Source: Vanessa cardui
Lineage: Eukaryota > Arthropoda > Insecta > Lepidoptera > Nymphalidae
Direction: 5' to 3'
NCBI RefSeq assembly: GCF_905220365.1
Contig: NC_061135.1
Coordinates: 5,361,501 to 5,425,500 of the forward strand
Length of the DNA stretch: 64,000 bases
Below are positions 20,586 to 33,083 of the stretch, piece by piece. Under the pieces are notes generated by a model. That model was given only the letters and a program-made list of their open reading frames with translations, had not been told where the DNA came from and did no database searches. The position numbers and the translations under genes are program-made. Position 1 is the first letter of the stretch. Each line of letters opens with the position of its first letter.

Positions 20586-22429
20586 TATTCAATGTAAAAT
20601 AAGACTAAAAAGTATTTTTTCCCGCACTAGGAGCGTGTGCAAAATTTCAATTCAATCAATCGACTAGAACTGCCTTAAAATTTAGCTGCAACATTGGACC
20701 TATATATACATTTATGGGTTAAGTTTAATAAAAAGTTGTATCAATAAAAATCCAGTGAACTATCGACCTTATACAAACCGTGTTACGTATAGCTAAATAT
20801 ATAAACATTTCTCATATAGACGGAATGAATGGCATGCAGTCTTTGTGTGGGGATTCGCTATTTGTGTTGTGTTGGTCCGAACCTCTAATGAAAGCCTAAG
20901 TTCTTGTATCACACAAGTGCAATTTCGTGTAACACATCGCAATAGCCTTAATGCTTTGTTTTCTGTATTTCATTATTGGCATTTGTCGGTAACATCAAGG
21001 TCATATTTTTTTAAAGTTCATTTTAAAGTCAAATAAGTATAACTTTTAGTTTTCACTTAACTGTTACCAACGTAATGAATTTTCTAAATTTTCACGAGAG
21101 ATTGTTTGACGGTGTTGAAAGTATTTTGAAATTCAGTCATAATGGAAAATATGTTTATGGGAAAATTTAAAGCCGCGCACGCATTGTCAATGGACATCAA
21201 AAATTATAAATCACATAACTATAATATTGTGGTGTAAATAAAAAGTATCAGCCATCCTTTGTCTCCCGTGTAAATATGTAAAGATCAAGAGAGCTTTCCC
21301 GCAAAGAATGGTGATCTATAATATATAAAAGTCTTCGCGTGTAAGACCCCGGATTTAGAGGAAGTGAAACTTTTTACTCCTCTAAATATAGATATTTCTT
21401 ATTGTATGTATTTTCTTTGCTATTACGAATACAATGGTAAATTCAGAATCTGTAACCGAAATAACATATACGTATATGACACAGTTTTAAATCAAATGAT
21501 GTACGCTTGACCGATTTTAGTAACTGCGACCATTCCCAACGGAGTCTAGACAACTTTATGGATATTCTAACGACAAATACGTGCTTCTCGGAGCACGGAA
21601 GTGTAACACTAACAATATCCAAACATTCAGTACCCAGCAAACTGAAAATTTCTTATCTAAAAAAACTCTAACAATTTCAAATTCATATCACATTCAGGAT
21701 TTCAACTAATGACCTCAAGATCTGTAGCCTTATAATCTCTTTCATATCAATGGAAGAGTTAAAAAAAAAATACCCTACCCAATTTAGAAACGAGGATGCA
21801 TAAAGAATTCATAATGTTAAAAAGTCTGAACTCTAAAAACATTTGACTAAGTCGGGATTGCTTAAATCGGACAAATTGTGCAAATGTCAAAGGTGAAACA
21901 CACAGAGGAGCCGATTTTATTGCTCCCAAGCCATTGTCCAATCACACATGGGATGAAGATAAAATAGAGTTTAAGTGTATGAAGGTTTTATTAAAAACGT
22001 AAAATTATAAAAATAATCCTTATATCTTTTACCATCATATTTACGTCTAATGATTGTCATAAAAGTCGGTTGAAATAAATAATATATTTTAGTGTGACTA
22101 TAATAATATCTTTTCCTCTGAGGACGACGTGTCGTGAGGGAAGTGGTAACTGCAACCACCCGCTATGTTAATGGTCGTAAATACGCCTGCGATAATTAAC
22201 ATTTATATAGGTCATAACGATATTTTCCAGGGTCAGGATGTTGTATATAAGCTGTGCGTGTTTAAGAACCAAACCGGGCGTCCTAATGGAGGTACTTTTT
22301 GTCATGTAACTATATTTATATACATTTAAAACACCAAACAATTTATTAAATTAGCTAACTAACACTGTAAAAATTTGTATTTTTGATTTGCCTTTATTTC
22401 CAGTCTTAGAGAGAAGGCACAGGTCACAT
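20586..22429. other. Unassigned stretch
   Basis: A minus-strand stop-free frame from 21641 to 21443 (about 66 codons) follows an ATTTTCAG and includes SRLRWEWSQLLKSVKR; a resemblance to decayed RTE C-termini is possible but weak. 22120-22260 is a mixed-composition patch. Nothing is firm enough to call. Confidence 0.3.
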
Positions 22430-22520
22430 TGTATGTACAACAGTATCTTAACCTAAGATCACGGGTTCAAATTAGGTCAAGCTCCTGATCCTTCATTGGC
22501 TTGTGCTTAATTCAGCAGCT
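22430..22520 (+). mobile_element. Degenerate SINE-A head
   Basis: TATCTTAACCTAAGATCACG then GGGTTCAAATTAGGTCAAG (B-box GGTTCAAAT) and TTGGCTTGTGCTTAATTC match the tRNA-like head and first body part of SINE-A. Strongly diverged. Confidence 0.4.
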
Positions 22521-25499
22521 CGTAATCCATACTACTTAATAGATGCTTTTACTGTTTAAATAAATAAAAGTCAATAAATTACGAAAATTACAATGAATAT
22601 AAAAAAGGTTTATTAAGACGTCGCGTTAAATGTAAGCGTTCAAATTATCTGCATTCACCAAAAAGATAAAGTTTTACAGTACGACTTGTCCGAGAGACAG
22701 GGAGCGACAACTATACGACATGACAGATGGCACTGAGCGCCCGGATTATGCGACAAAATTCATTGGACGTTACTCGAATAATATTTGTACCGCCAGTATA
22801 ACTAGAACCATTGTTACTTATATCTACATATAATGAAAACATAACAATAGTATAGTTCAAAACAAATTAGAGAAACAAAAAAAATAATTAAGATTCCAAA
22901 TTTGAAATATATTTTTTTATGTTTGGATTAAATCCTTTTTTCTTTTGACAACTTCTTGTTTGGAAATATAATTATATTGTTTATTTACACGTATGTATAT
23001 TGTAAAAAAAAATCGGAGTATGCTATTAAATATGATTTATTTGAAACAACTTGATCAAGTGATACACTTCTTCTTTATTCAAATCCTCGTAAGATAATGG
23101 AAAATACTTAAATGAGATCTAATTTTAAAGAAGATCCGCTTATTCAATGCACGAGGCCTTCCTAACACCCGGTAGAAGGGTAAGGCGATACACCATTATA
23201 CCTCTTTCGACTCCCTCCCACTTTATTCTGGGGCGGAAGTCTAGAGAGGCGCTTAAAAGCCAATTAAAGTTCATTGTTACATTTAAAAACGTTAGAAGAA
23301 GTATTTATATCTGAGAAGTAAATATATCTGAAATAAAAAATTCTATACATTAATCTAAGGTAGAGTCTAAAGTAGACAATTTTAATTTACTGATAGAAAC
23401 ATAGAGTATGCGAGAGCAGAGACCTGAAATACAGTTTCAAACAAAGCAATATTATTTGTAATCTTATTTTTATTCTCTGTCAATCATACCCTGAACAAAT
23501 TTAATCTACAATATTATTTTGTAGATTAATAAGACACAAAACAGAAGCATTACTGATTGGCAAAATTCATAACTGGTTCTGGGAATAATAACTCAATCTT
23601 CAGAAGATTAGCGGAAGCAACTAAGCTAGCTAACAAATTTGTAACAATATTTGAAGTAATTTTAATAATAGATTAAATGTGTCTTAATTATTACATTGTA
23701 AGAAATATTAAAGGAATAAAACAAGATATATTTCAAAGTCATAAATTCTACGAAAACCGAATATTTTGGGATTAAATTAATTTATATTAACTTGATATAT
23801 GTATGTGTATTCTATATTAATGTAAACTGTAAGAGTTTGATACATTTTAAGAAGCACCTCGTAGTCAGTACTATTAGTTGTTATTTTACTGAATAATACT
23901 CGTGTACAGTAAGTAAATCGGTGTTATGAAATATTATAATAAAAGTGCTCAATGGATGTCTGTTTGAAATTAATAGAATGGATGTATCAATCATCATAAA
24001 TGTTGCCATATTTCTATATATATTATATAGAAGGTGTTTGTAGTATGTTCTTTATTGAAACTGGTCGCTTGATGCCTCAGCCGTATATTCAACTCGTTCA
24101 ACCAAACGCACTATCTATTATACTGTGTATTAGCCAACATATATTTAAACGGATAAGATAACGTCGGACAAGTGTGTTAGTGTGGAGTTTATTATATTAT
24201 AATAAATTAGTAAAATAAACAAAGGTTAAGAGTAATGACACCTTATTGGCATTGTTAGGAAAATGCATTTTTTTATGTTAGTTGGTATTTTTATTTTAGT
24301 TGATATTGTCTAAGGTAATCAATGAAGCTATTTGCTTGTTCTACCACCCAAAAAATAAATTTAATATTTTAGAATGTAGTTTATTTTTTATTAATTCATA
24401 GAATTTAAAGAGATGTCTCCAACTCACTGCTATGTTAAAATTTTCATGTCGAAAAGATTTCCAAATGCAAAACGAATTCTGAGGGAGTATTTCGAATACG
24501 TACTTAAAAATGTGGAAACAAATTTTTACCGTTTTTATTCAATTGAATTTTATTATATTCTTTCTCGAGTTGTGAAACTTAATTTTCACAAGTTATATCT
24601 ATGGAATTTCCTTTTAAGTAATGTTTAATCATGAAATGCGTTTTTCATTTGGCATACAAACTAATCAATTTTTCATACAAGCCGCATAATATTAAAAAAT
24701 ACGTGTAGTAAAAAAGCAACCCCATTTTTCTTTTCGTTTCGTACCAATAGGTTATTGACCTTTTTGTGAAAAATAAATGGGTTATGAACATTGGGACCGT
24801 ACTGATAGATGAGCTGTAAATATAAAAAGGGCGACGAGTCACCACAGAAATATATTGGTATGTCAAGTTTATAAAATAAAAGATAAAATACCAGTTTTGA
24901 GAACTTACTTTTTTATCGAGACCATATAACTAAAAAACATACTTTTGAATTAAAAATATCGTTCCATCGATGTGATTTCCGGTGCAAAATTATTCAGTTT
25001 TCCAATGTACTTGGAATGAAAGCTCTTCTTATATTGGTTTATATGGTTATGAAAAAAAATGTTTTATTGTTATATTTCCTGTAGTCGTTGTAGAAACAAA
25101 ATGAATAACATATTTAAGTGTAAGCAGAAATATGAACAGTTTCATCATAATTGGTCTAGAACTTTCGTTGAATAAACTTTCATTTCTGTTAGTATATATA
25201 AAAGAAAATATATTCCAAGACATGCCTCATTCTGTTTTATACCAGATAAAGTCCTTAATTTATTTATAAAATATGAGAAGAACATTTTTTTATCGTGTAA
25301 TGATAACGCTAGACGTTCAAATTTTGTAAAAGAGGTTCCCTTTATTAAGATAACAAGATACTTATTACGTCATTACACTAATATTATACAGTTTTGTTTA
25401 AAAATTCAACGAAAACCAGAATCAGATATAAATCAGCATCGTGGCAGGACATAGTTTACTGATTGTAGAGATTTGTACAAGATCGTTTCAGTCGCTACT
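22521..25499. other. Long repeat-poor AT-rich stretch
   Basis: No gene or recognised repeat. 23140-23265 is GC-richer (CACGAGGCCTTCC, CACCCGGTAGAAGGG, CTGGGGCGGAAGTC) and otherwise unexplained. The frames at 24413 (plus) and 24645 (minus) carry no motif. Confidence 0.4.
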
Positions 25500-25580
25500 G
25501 GCCCCTCGTTATCGTCCATTGTCTTTGAACGGAGGTGACCACTTACCATCATGTGACCTATTTGTCCGACTGTCTTCCTA
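25500..25580 (+). mobile_element. RET-C 3' fragment
   Basis: GTCCATTGTCTTTGAACGGA, GGTGACCACTTACCATCATG and TGACCTATTTGTCCG match the last part of RET-C. Confidence 0.55.
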
Positions 25581-26867
25581 CAGTACTTTAAGTGCTTTCA
25601 TAGCGCTATAGCGTGTTCGAACAATAACACTAACATAAAATATTAAATCATATCAAATCTTTGGATCCAGTTGCATCAGAACTAAATTATTTGAAAAATA
25701 TATAGAAGGCTTATGAAAACAAATGAATATCGCTCTTATTTTGTTCATATTTAAAACATTTATATCCAAAGAGATATTTAATACCTGTGAATGTTGGAAG
25801 CTTTTTAATATTATCTTACTAATAAAATAAATTCAAAAACTTTGGATCGATGGACATTTGTTTCTGGGAAGAATGATTCAACGGACGTGAATTCTGTAAT
25901 AGCACTAAGATTACATGGGCCAAACCGCTGTTGGAAACTATTATATTTTATATAAAGACTATTCACAAATTAGTGGGAACATATATGAACACACTAATAA
26001 TTACTTTTAACGGTATGCGTTTATTATTTTCAACATAATTACGGAGCAAAAACAATTAAAAAATAAAAGATCACGCGTTTCTAGAATTGTCGACCTTATA
26101 TTGCAAGCTAATAATTAAAACAAAATTGTCATAATTCAAATTTATTTAATTTGTGATATATTTTTGTTTATTTGACGTGTATTGTCTCTTAAACGGTATA
26201 TTTAGTAAGCTTGAATAAGAACTAAAACATTTGCAAATTGTCATTTAAAATTAACTTTTAACACCATAATGATTCAATGAGTTAGCCAGAAATACAGTGT
26301 CAAATGAACAAATAAATTAAAGCAGAAAATAGCTTAAACATTACGTTGCTAAAATTAAATAGAAGAAGGTATTCTAAGAGGCGAGCGGTGTAGGATAAAG
26401 TCGGCGACAAAAGCCTTCGAATGCAAACTACAACGGGCTTTACTTGAAACTTGCATTATAATTCACACCGAATCTTCCTGCATTATAGAACATTGCCATG
26501 GCGTAATGCTTGAGACAGAACTGAATAAATTTTTAAGACATTTATGACAAATTATTGTAAATGTTACAAAATCAAAATATATTTTATAAAGTCCGTTATT
26601 ACTGTGGCATGTTGATTCTACCAATAAGAACTGGTAATGAAATTCCCAATAGTGGGACTTTAATATATTGCTTGTTTCAATATGTACATCGTAGTCAATA
26701 TAATAAGTGAGAAGTTTATAACGTTATAATCATTTAAAGAATATAAGGGATTGTGCAAATATTTTTATAGTATCGGGAGGTTAACTTTGAAATAGGTCAA
26801 TTGATGGCAAATAAGTTTTATGGATTATCTTTAATTATCTCTTATATAAAATTTATTTAACTTCTAA
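25581..26867. other. Unassigned AT-rich DNA
   Basis: 26375-26520 is GC-richer (GAGGCGAGCGGTGTAGG, GTCGGCGACAAAAGCC). No exon borders were supported. Confidence 0.35.
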
Positions 26868-27052
26868 TCTATACTTATATTATAAATGTGAATGTGAGTA
26901 TTTCTGTTTGTCTGTCTGTTTGTTTGTGTGTCGTTCTTTCAGGACCAAACCAACAAAATGTGTTATAAAGCAAAATTCAGGAAGGACATAAGCTACTTTT
27001 TACGTGACAACTAACTCCTAAAACGCGAGCAAATCCGCAGGCAGCAACTAGT
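26868..27052 (+). mobile_element. HEL-B copy, full, ending CTAGT
   Basis: It begins TCTATACTTATATTATAAA, continues TGTTTGTCTGTCTGTTTG, CTTTCAGGACCAAACC, GGAAGGACATAAGCTAC and AAAACGCGAGCAAATCCGC, and ends GCAACTAGT. The 5' TC and 3' CTAG-T ends fit a non-autonomous Helitron. Best copy of the family in the window. Confidence 0.7.
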
Positions 27053-27476
27053 ATTCTATTGCAATACAATCAACAATTTAAAAAATATGATAATAAAGTT
27101 GTCAGCAGTTAAAAACTGTGCAATTTATTAAGACACTCCTTAAAAAAGAATTCCGTAAATGAACTTACGTAAAATTCAATTTGCACTCATGAATGCCCTA
27201 GTTACCAGTGGAATGCCATCTTATTTTATACGAATAATAAAACGTTAAACAGGCAATACGTATTCTGAGTTCTATTTTACTAACTTTCCTTCCCATACCA
27301 ATGATAACCCAACGAAATTACTCAATACCTCTTATATTTCTCTCGTCTTTATGTGGTAAGAAAGAGCGCGTGTACATAAATAAGGAGAATTTACTTTTGG
27401 ATTATTTATTTAAGAGTCGTGACCATTATAACTTATAAGAATCATTGTTCTCACGTTATAACGGTGATAAATATAT
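27053..27476. other. Unassigned AT-rich DNA between two HEL-B copies
   Basis: No gene or repeat recognised. Confidence 0.4.
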
Positions 27477-27662
27477 AATAATATTATAAATGTGAAAGTA
27501 AGAGTTACTAGTCTATCTGTCGCTCTTTCACGACCAAACCTGTAACCGAATTTGATGTAATTTGTAATGAAGCAATCTTGAAATCCAAGAAAGACTCTTT
27601 TTTGCCTGACAAATGGCAACCAACACCCTAAAAGGCGACCAAAATCGCGGGCAACTCCTAAT
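27477..27662 (+). mobile_element. HEL-B copy
   Basis: AATAATATTATAAATGTGAA, CTGTCGCTCTTTCACGACC, AAACCTGTAACCGAATTTG, TTGCCTGACAAATGGCAACC and GGCGACCAAAATCGCGGGC. The terminal CTAGT has decayed (CTCCTAAT). Same orientation as 26868. Confidence 0.65.
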
Positions 27663-28017
27663 TTATAATATTTATATACATATCATTACATACATTCAAC
27701 AATATTTTGAGTTACGCGTTTAACTAAATATACATTAATTACTAATTGAATCCTGTTGAAAAAAATACCGTGAAATAATAAAAAATCTGAATCAAAATGA
27801 AATAGTTAATTACGATGTACAGCAATGTTAAATTAAATTTCACATACCTACATAGGTGTGTTTTATTCAATTAACAAAAAAGATTTTATCTTTACGCGTC
27901 GCTGCTACTGCGACTCGTTAAAATATTATTATATCTGAATGCTATAGAGTATTCATAGTTTATAATTTCATCATAATTAGTAGTCGATATATCTTATTGT
28001 AGTCTATCAAGTTGGAA
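27663..28017. other. Unassigned AT-rich DNA
   Basis: No gene or repeat recognised. Confidence 0.4.
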
Positions 28018-28172
28018 GGCAATAAATAAATAAATAAATATGAGACAACATCACATACATTACTCTGATCCCAATGTAAGTAGCTGAAGCACTTGTGTTA
28101 TGGAAATCAGATGGTACCACAAACACCCAGACCCAAGACAACATGGAAAACTAATGGTAATCTACATCAAAT
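28018..28172 (-). mobile_element. SINE-E copy, 5'-truncated
   Basis: The (TAAA)n run at 28021-28040 is the reversed tail. Then ACAACATCACATACATTACT, GTGTTATGGAAATCAGA, GGTACCACAAACACCCAG and ACAACATGGAAAACTAATG are the reverse of the copy at 62037-62281. The tRNA-like head is missing. Confidence 0.7.
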
Positions 28173-29339
28173 ATATACATATATAATATATAGCAATACT
28201 AATTAAAACAGAATATCCTTTAAGATACAACCAATTCTAATTATGTGTAATCTAAGAATTACTCGCTTTGAAATAAATGGTCAGGTGTTACAATAAAATT
28301 TAAACTTTTCTTTATCAATAAATTGCACCTAGGCAATAATGCGGGTTCCCTACTATAAAAGGCCTCATAGTTCATGATTTACCTTGATAAGGATCTGACA
28401 GCTTTATAAGTTTTAACTGAATTATTATTAATCTTCGCAAAGGAACTGGTAGACCCGACGTCAAATCTCATTAGGATATTTTCATGAATCAATTAATATG
28501 ATCTCGACTATCAAATGTTAATTTTCATTATTAACATTGGCATAACGAAGTCTACCACAACTTATATATTAATAGCGCAAGCCGATTTTGACCCAGTGAT
28601 TATAGGACGATAATTGCGCAAAAAAATCGGCTATGGTGTCACAAGCTCTTCACAGCTTAAGTCGTATATGTGCATAAAAATAAACAGCATCCTTGATTGT
28701 TATTTATTACATTTTACAATTTAATAAAGGGTTAATTTAAGAGAACGAATAAAAGTTACTGGCCGGTTATAGAAAATTAATGTATTTGACACAAAAATGT
28801 CATTTAAAAAAGGTTATATCAGTTTACAATTAAATGAAAACAAAATCTGTCATAGGATTTGAAATACCTAAAAAATCTTTTAAATAAAGTGTCGCGGGTG
28901 ATCCACTACTAGAGAATAAATATTTGCGAAAAGTATATGCACTAAGAGAATTGATAGATCTGTTCATATGTTAAAATTCAATTGAAGGTTTCACTATATC
29001 CCTTCAAAGCGTTCATTGTAGGTAAAGCTTGAAGGAATTGAAAATTGCAAAAATACACATTACAACGAATACTTCCTGTATTCTGACGATTGTCTATTTG
29101 AAATGTTAAATGTTCGAACAAAGAATCGGGTTCCTGAAACCTCAAATATTTGTGTTTAGGAAGCGCCACGATGTCGAATGTTTATTTTTCTTGTTTCAAT
29201 TTGCTTTCAATCGTTTCACAAGCATTCTAGCCAAGAAACTAATGATTTGTCATCTTGAATCATTTTGAGGTGCCCAATCAACTGAATGATATTTTTTAAG
29301 CTCCATATGTCAGTAGTCTTAACATTTCCTACTGCTGAT
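28173..29339. other. Unassigned DNA
   Basis: No gene or repeat recognised. The 63-codon minus-strand frame at 28978-29169 has no motif. Confidence 0.4.
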
Positions 29340-29645
29340 TAAAGAATTTCTAATCTCTTAAGGAGAAGGTCTGTAGCAAATTCTAAAAAAAACTCCCTTT
29401 GGGGTTATGTTACAAACTATTAGCAGAATTTCACTACTCATGTATAGATTTCTAACGATATTATATATGTATATTTGATAATAATAATTTTCATCCATTA
29501 ACTTCGATCGGTTATCTAACATTCTCGATAGAAAATGCAATCACGTTTTATCAGCCCGAGCTAGGGTTTGAACCTAGAAGCACGAGATTTGCGGTCCTAT
29601 ATCTAGCCTCTACACCAACAAGGCAATCTACAGACTATTTTTATC
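29340..29645 (-). mobile_element. SINE-F, tRNA-derived
   Basis: On the minus strand a tRNA-like head lies at about 29565-29635: TTGTTGGTGTAGAGGC (A-box position), GGACCGCAAATCTCG, and a perfect T-arm CTAGG-TTCAAAC-CCTAG (B-box on the plus strand at 29564-29574). The body runs to about 29340 (TTCTATCGAGAATG, ACCGATCGAAGTTAATGG). It is not a functional tRNA gene because no acceptor stem pairs and a long body follows. Confidence 0.6.
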
Positions 29646-30128
29646 ATTATTTTTATACAATATATATAAGGAATGGTTCACATTATTTTAAAGAGCTAAT
29701 TGGTGTTTATATTATGTAAAATCGATTCACAAATGTATGTGACATGCATAACATACAAAACATAATTGTTTTATGCTAACCATTAAGCTAGTTAAACGCG
29801 TGTAGTAAAAATCATAACGTGACTAAGGCTATTCAAATGGGTCACTTATTCATTTTATTGTACAATTTGTTTTTATGTACGAAAGAATTTTTTTTATTAG
29901 TATTGATAGTATCGAAATAAAACTCCATGCATTAATAATATGAGGCAGCTTTTTAGAACGTTAGTTTATTTTAATAATTTTCTTTTTTAGTTTACAATGT
30001 ACATATATAATCTATATGTTTATCGAAGCGGTTGTAACATCGAAAACGATGAAACGATTTTATTATAGGTTTCATTGAAATGGAATTTGAAGCACTGTGT
30101 GTTGATATTGTTTCAAGCTTCAGGGTTT
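29646..30128. other. Unassigned AT-rich DNA
   Basis: No gene or repeat recognised. Confidence 0.4.
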
Positions 30129-30288
30129 ACTAGTCGCAGACGCACGTAGTAGTAGACGCAAGCGGCTTCTCTTGCGTTTTAGACTGTTGTTAATTCAGGC
30201 AAAAAAAGTAACCTATGCCCTTTCTTGGAGTTAAAGTTTGCTTCAGACAGACAAACAGAGTTACTTTCACATTGATAATATTATACAT
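30129..30288 (-). mobile_element. HEL-B copy ending CTAGT
   Basis: The plus strand begins ACTAGTCGCAGACGCACG (reversed 3' end), then GCTTCTCTTGCGTTTTAG, AGTAACCTATGCCCTTTC, TTGGAGTTAAAGTTTGC, CAGACAAACAGAGTTAC and TTTCACATTGATAATATTA. Confidence 0.65.
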
Positions 30289-30661
30289 ACATTTACATTT
30301 AAAAGGGATTATTATTTATAATATTAAGGTTAAGAATATCATTTAACATTTAATTTGAAGCGTGTAAGTTCTTCGTGACTGAACTCTTGATAGAACTATC
30401 ACCATTAACCCGTCACATAATTACACTTAATAACACGAAATCAAATGAAATGTAACGAGAAAAATAACTTTAATTTTCTGCTTTTCCGTGTTTAATAACT
30501 TGTGATTCGTGACAGCTTACTTTTCCGCGTTCCTTTATCTTTTTCTCTGTCATTTCTTTGTCTGACTCAAATATTAAATGTACTTTGGATTAATATTAAA
30601 TGTAAAGCCGGAACTCAATTCGTGCCCTATATTCATTCTGAATACTAACTTGCTTTACTTA
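30289..30661. other. Unassigned AT-rich DNA
   Basis: No gene or repeat recognised. Confidence 0.4.
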
Positions 30662-30860
30662 GTCGGTAGTAGGGTTTTATGCAAGTCCGTCTGAGTAGGT
30701 ATTATCCATTCATTATATATTCTACCGCCGAGTATACTCAGTGTTGTTGTAGTCTGGATTGAAGGTCGAGTGAGCCAGTGTAACTACTACGACTGGAAAC
30801 GCATCAATATCTATGGGCAGTGATAGCCTCTTCCCATAAGGTGACTGGTAACCTCATACA
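30662..30860 (+). mobile_element. RET-C copy
   Basis: GTCGGTAGTAGGGTTTTATG, CAAGTCCGTCTGAGTAGG, ATTCTACCGCCGAG, GTCTGGATTGAAGGTCG, GTGAGCCAGTGTAACTAC and AATATCTATGGGCAGTG. The overlapping 106-codon minus-strand frame is a shadow. Confidence 0.65.
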
Positions 30861-31358
30861 AAAAATTCACGAGTAACGAACGAGTTTGCAACGAAAATTG
30901 TTCAAAGTAATAGACATTTGTAAAAAAAACTGTTGTTGTGCATTGTTGAATTACTAAGATACGGGTATTACTCAAACTGCTTAATCTACATGGAGATTCC
31001 TTCACGTTGTTTTCCTTCACACCCGAATACGACATGAATAAGAAACATAAATTGCGTAATAAAACCGTCTCGTATTTGGTTTGAACCTGTAATCCTTTGT
31101 TAGAGTTCTCGTACTCTGTACACTGAGCCATTTAAGCTTCATAAGAAATTTTCTTGGAAGTAAAACACATACATTTTTGAGTAAATTTGTTTATCACGTC
31201 ACACGTCAAGAATGATTTGGTATTTATTTATCAGCTGAACGAATTATCTGTATTCCAAGTATTGTATCGTAATATAGTTACAACTTTGTCTTATGATATC
31301 ATTACATTGTATAAAACAAAGTCTCTTACCGCTGTCTGTCCCTATTTATGCTTAGATG

Positions 31359-31413
31359 TTTAAATTTAAAATAATTAAATATATTAAATATATTTAATTA
31401 TTTTAAATTTAAA
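31359..31413. repeat. Perfect 27-bp palindrome, 1-base centre
   Basis: Positions 31359-31385 and 31387-31413 are exact reverse complements around 31386. All but AT bases are absent, but 27 exact pairs is far beyond chance even so. It lies at the left junction of the nested insertion. Confidence 0.9.
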
Positions 31414-31424
31414 ACCCACAAATC

Positions 31425-31644
31425 AGTTATTTTTCCACAAAATAACAGTACTCAATATTGTTGTGCTCCGGTTTGAAGGGTAAGTGAGCCACTGTACAAG
31501 GGACATAACATCGTAGTTCCCAAGGTTGGTGGCACATTGACGATGTAAAAAATAGTTAATAATTCTTACAGCGTGATTGTCTATGGGTGATGGTGACCAC
31601 AGGTGGCCCATATACTCGTCCGCCAACCTATACCATAAAAAAAA
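31425..31644 (+). mobile_element. RET-C copy nested in HEL-A
   Basis: AACAGTACTCAATATTGTTG, GTGCTCCGGTTTGAAGGG, GTGAGCCACTGTACAAGG, GACATAACATCGTAGTTCCC, TTGTCTATGGGTGATGGTG, ACAGGTGGCCCATATACTCG and ACCTATACCATAAAAAAAA. 5'-truncated, and lacks the CACTTACCATC segment present at 12310. Confidence 0.7.
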
Positions 31645-31835
31645 TTATGCAACGGATTTTGATGAGGGATTCTTCAATAGATAAAGTGATTCAAGAGAAG
31701 GTTATGTAATACATAGACAATATACTAAAGAAATACTGATAATAAGAAGTTTCTAATGTGCTGTCGTAAATAAACAGTTTCTGTAGTATATTTAGTATCA
31801 GCATTGCACCCGTACGAAGCCAGACGAGGTCGCTA

Positions 31836-32429
31836 GGACACAAAAATAATCTATTAGAATCTAAGTTAATACATCGTAAGTGTTACTTCGTAAAACTGTA
31901 AGCATCTGATTAATTGTAATGGAATAAGTCCTAGTTTCAATAAGCAGGCTAAAGTTCACAAAAGATTTCTCACCCAGCATTCAAACAGCAACAGTTTCCA
32001 GGAACTCGGGGCAGAGGCATAATTAACAAAGTTCAGTTCGCGCAGAGATATCTCTTATACTATATTAACGACTCAACGGACTCGATATTTATTCGTCCAT
32101 ATTTGTATCAGACAGTCTTTATGTACTTATCAGTCAATTATCAAGATAGCTTCCTTAGAAATTACTTGAATTTTTTTCATATGGAAGATATTGATAAAAC
32201 TAAAACATATGATATAATACAATCAAATACAAATGTACTTTATTGGACACCAATGGAAGGTAAACATATGAGAGACCATCTTTTCGCTAGGACAGATTAC
32301 TTTATAAGCTAATAGTTACTAATTAAAAAACTGACTTTTATGTACATCTTTATCTTATGCGTCCATTTCTTTATTACCCAATTACCATTCAAAATGTAAA
32401 CACATAGATAATTTTTTATCCAAAAACTA
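31836..32429. other. Unassigned DNA
   Basis: A 69-codon frame (32103-32312) has no motif. No repeat recognised. Confidence 0.35.
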
Positions 32430-32640
32430 GCTGTGCCTGCGACTTCGTGCTCATATGAATTGAAAAAAATATATTTTGTTGTATCCTAAGTTACTCCTTA
32501 CTCTTCCATTCAGCCGTTCCAGATATTAGCTGGAATAAATAAAACAGACAAACGAAATTGTAAACATTGTTATTTTGGTATATATGTGCGTACATATATA
32601 TGCGTGCCGTGTACATATATATGCGTATAAATTTAGTAAA
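32430..32640 (-). mobile_element. HEL-C copy, diverged
   Basis: Plus-strand landmarks are the reverse of 40190-40515: ACTAGCTGTGCCTGCGACTT, CAGCCGTTCCAGATATTAGC, TGGAATAAATAAAACAGAC, TGTTATTTTGGTATATATG and TAGTAAAAGGCGGTTATT. The tract at 32575-32630 has an ACATATATATGCGT direct repeat. Confidence 0.55.
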
Positions 32641-32911
32641 AGGCGGTTATTTCCAGTCAATGTTCTAATATTACCACTGATAAATAAATGGTAAAATTAT
32701 GTGTTTCAAGCTAACATGCAGGACTTAATATAACGTAATAATGACTAACGCTTACTTTTAACTAAGCACAAAATGCTAATATACTAATCAAGTACTAACA
32801 ACTATTAAGCTTTTTGTGTTGAATTGTAATTAAATTTATATCTGATTATATTGCACGTGTTAAATTGTTCACTTTTCTCTAAACGGATTGTGAAATGAAG
32901 GTTACTTCAAA

Positions 32912-32949
32912 CCGATTAGCGTTATTGTTCTTACAATAACGCTAATCGG
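32912..32949. repeat. Perfect 17-bp inverted duplication, 4-base loop
   Basis: CCGATTAGCGTTATTGT (32912-32928) and its exact reverse complement (32933-32949) flank TCTT. The sequence is not low-complexity. Confidence 0.95.
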
Positions 32950-33083
32950 AGATTACACTCACTGTGACAAATACTGTTAGAGTCTTTGAAAACATACAGT
33001 TACATATATAATTTCTTAATAAAAATTAGAAACATCTTAAAAATAGAAATAAATTAATTCAGTGCAAGATATTAATAGCATAT

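Larger units (their letters stand above)
31308..31835 (+). mobile_element. HEL-A copy split by a nested RET-C insertion
   Basis: The 5' part (31308-31365: TATAAAACAAAGTCTCTTACC, CTGTCTGTCCCTATTTATG, CTTAGATGTTTAAA) and the 3' part (about 31645-31835: TTATGCAACGGATTTTGATG, TTTAGTATCAGCATTGCACC, ending GGTCGCTAG) are one element interrupted by 31366-31644. HEL-A therefore inserted before the RET-C copy it carries. Confidence 0.7.

Noticed and set aside
23499..23527. 11-bp inverted repeat (TTAATCTACAA) as a member of the fold-back class
   Set aside because: Short, AT-rich and with a 7-base spacer; chance is a sufficient explanation.
28021..28040. Independent (TAAA)n microsatellite
   Set aside because: It is the tail of the reversed SINE-E copy rather than a free microsatellite.
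29560..29640. tRNA gene on the minus strand
   Set aside because: The T-arm pairs perfectly and A- and B-box words are present, but the acceptor stem does not close and a 200-base body follows; it is the head of a SINE.
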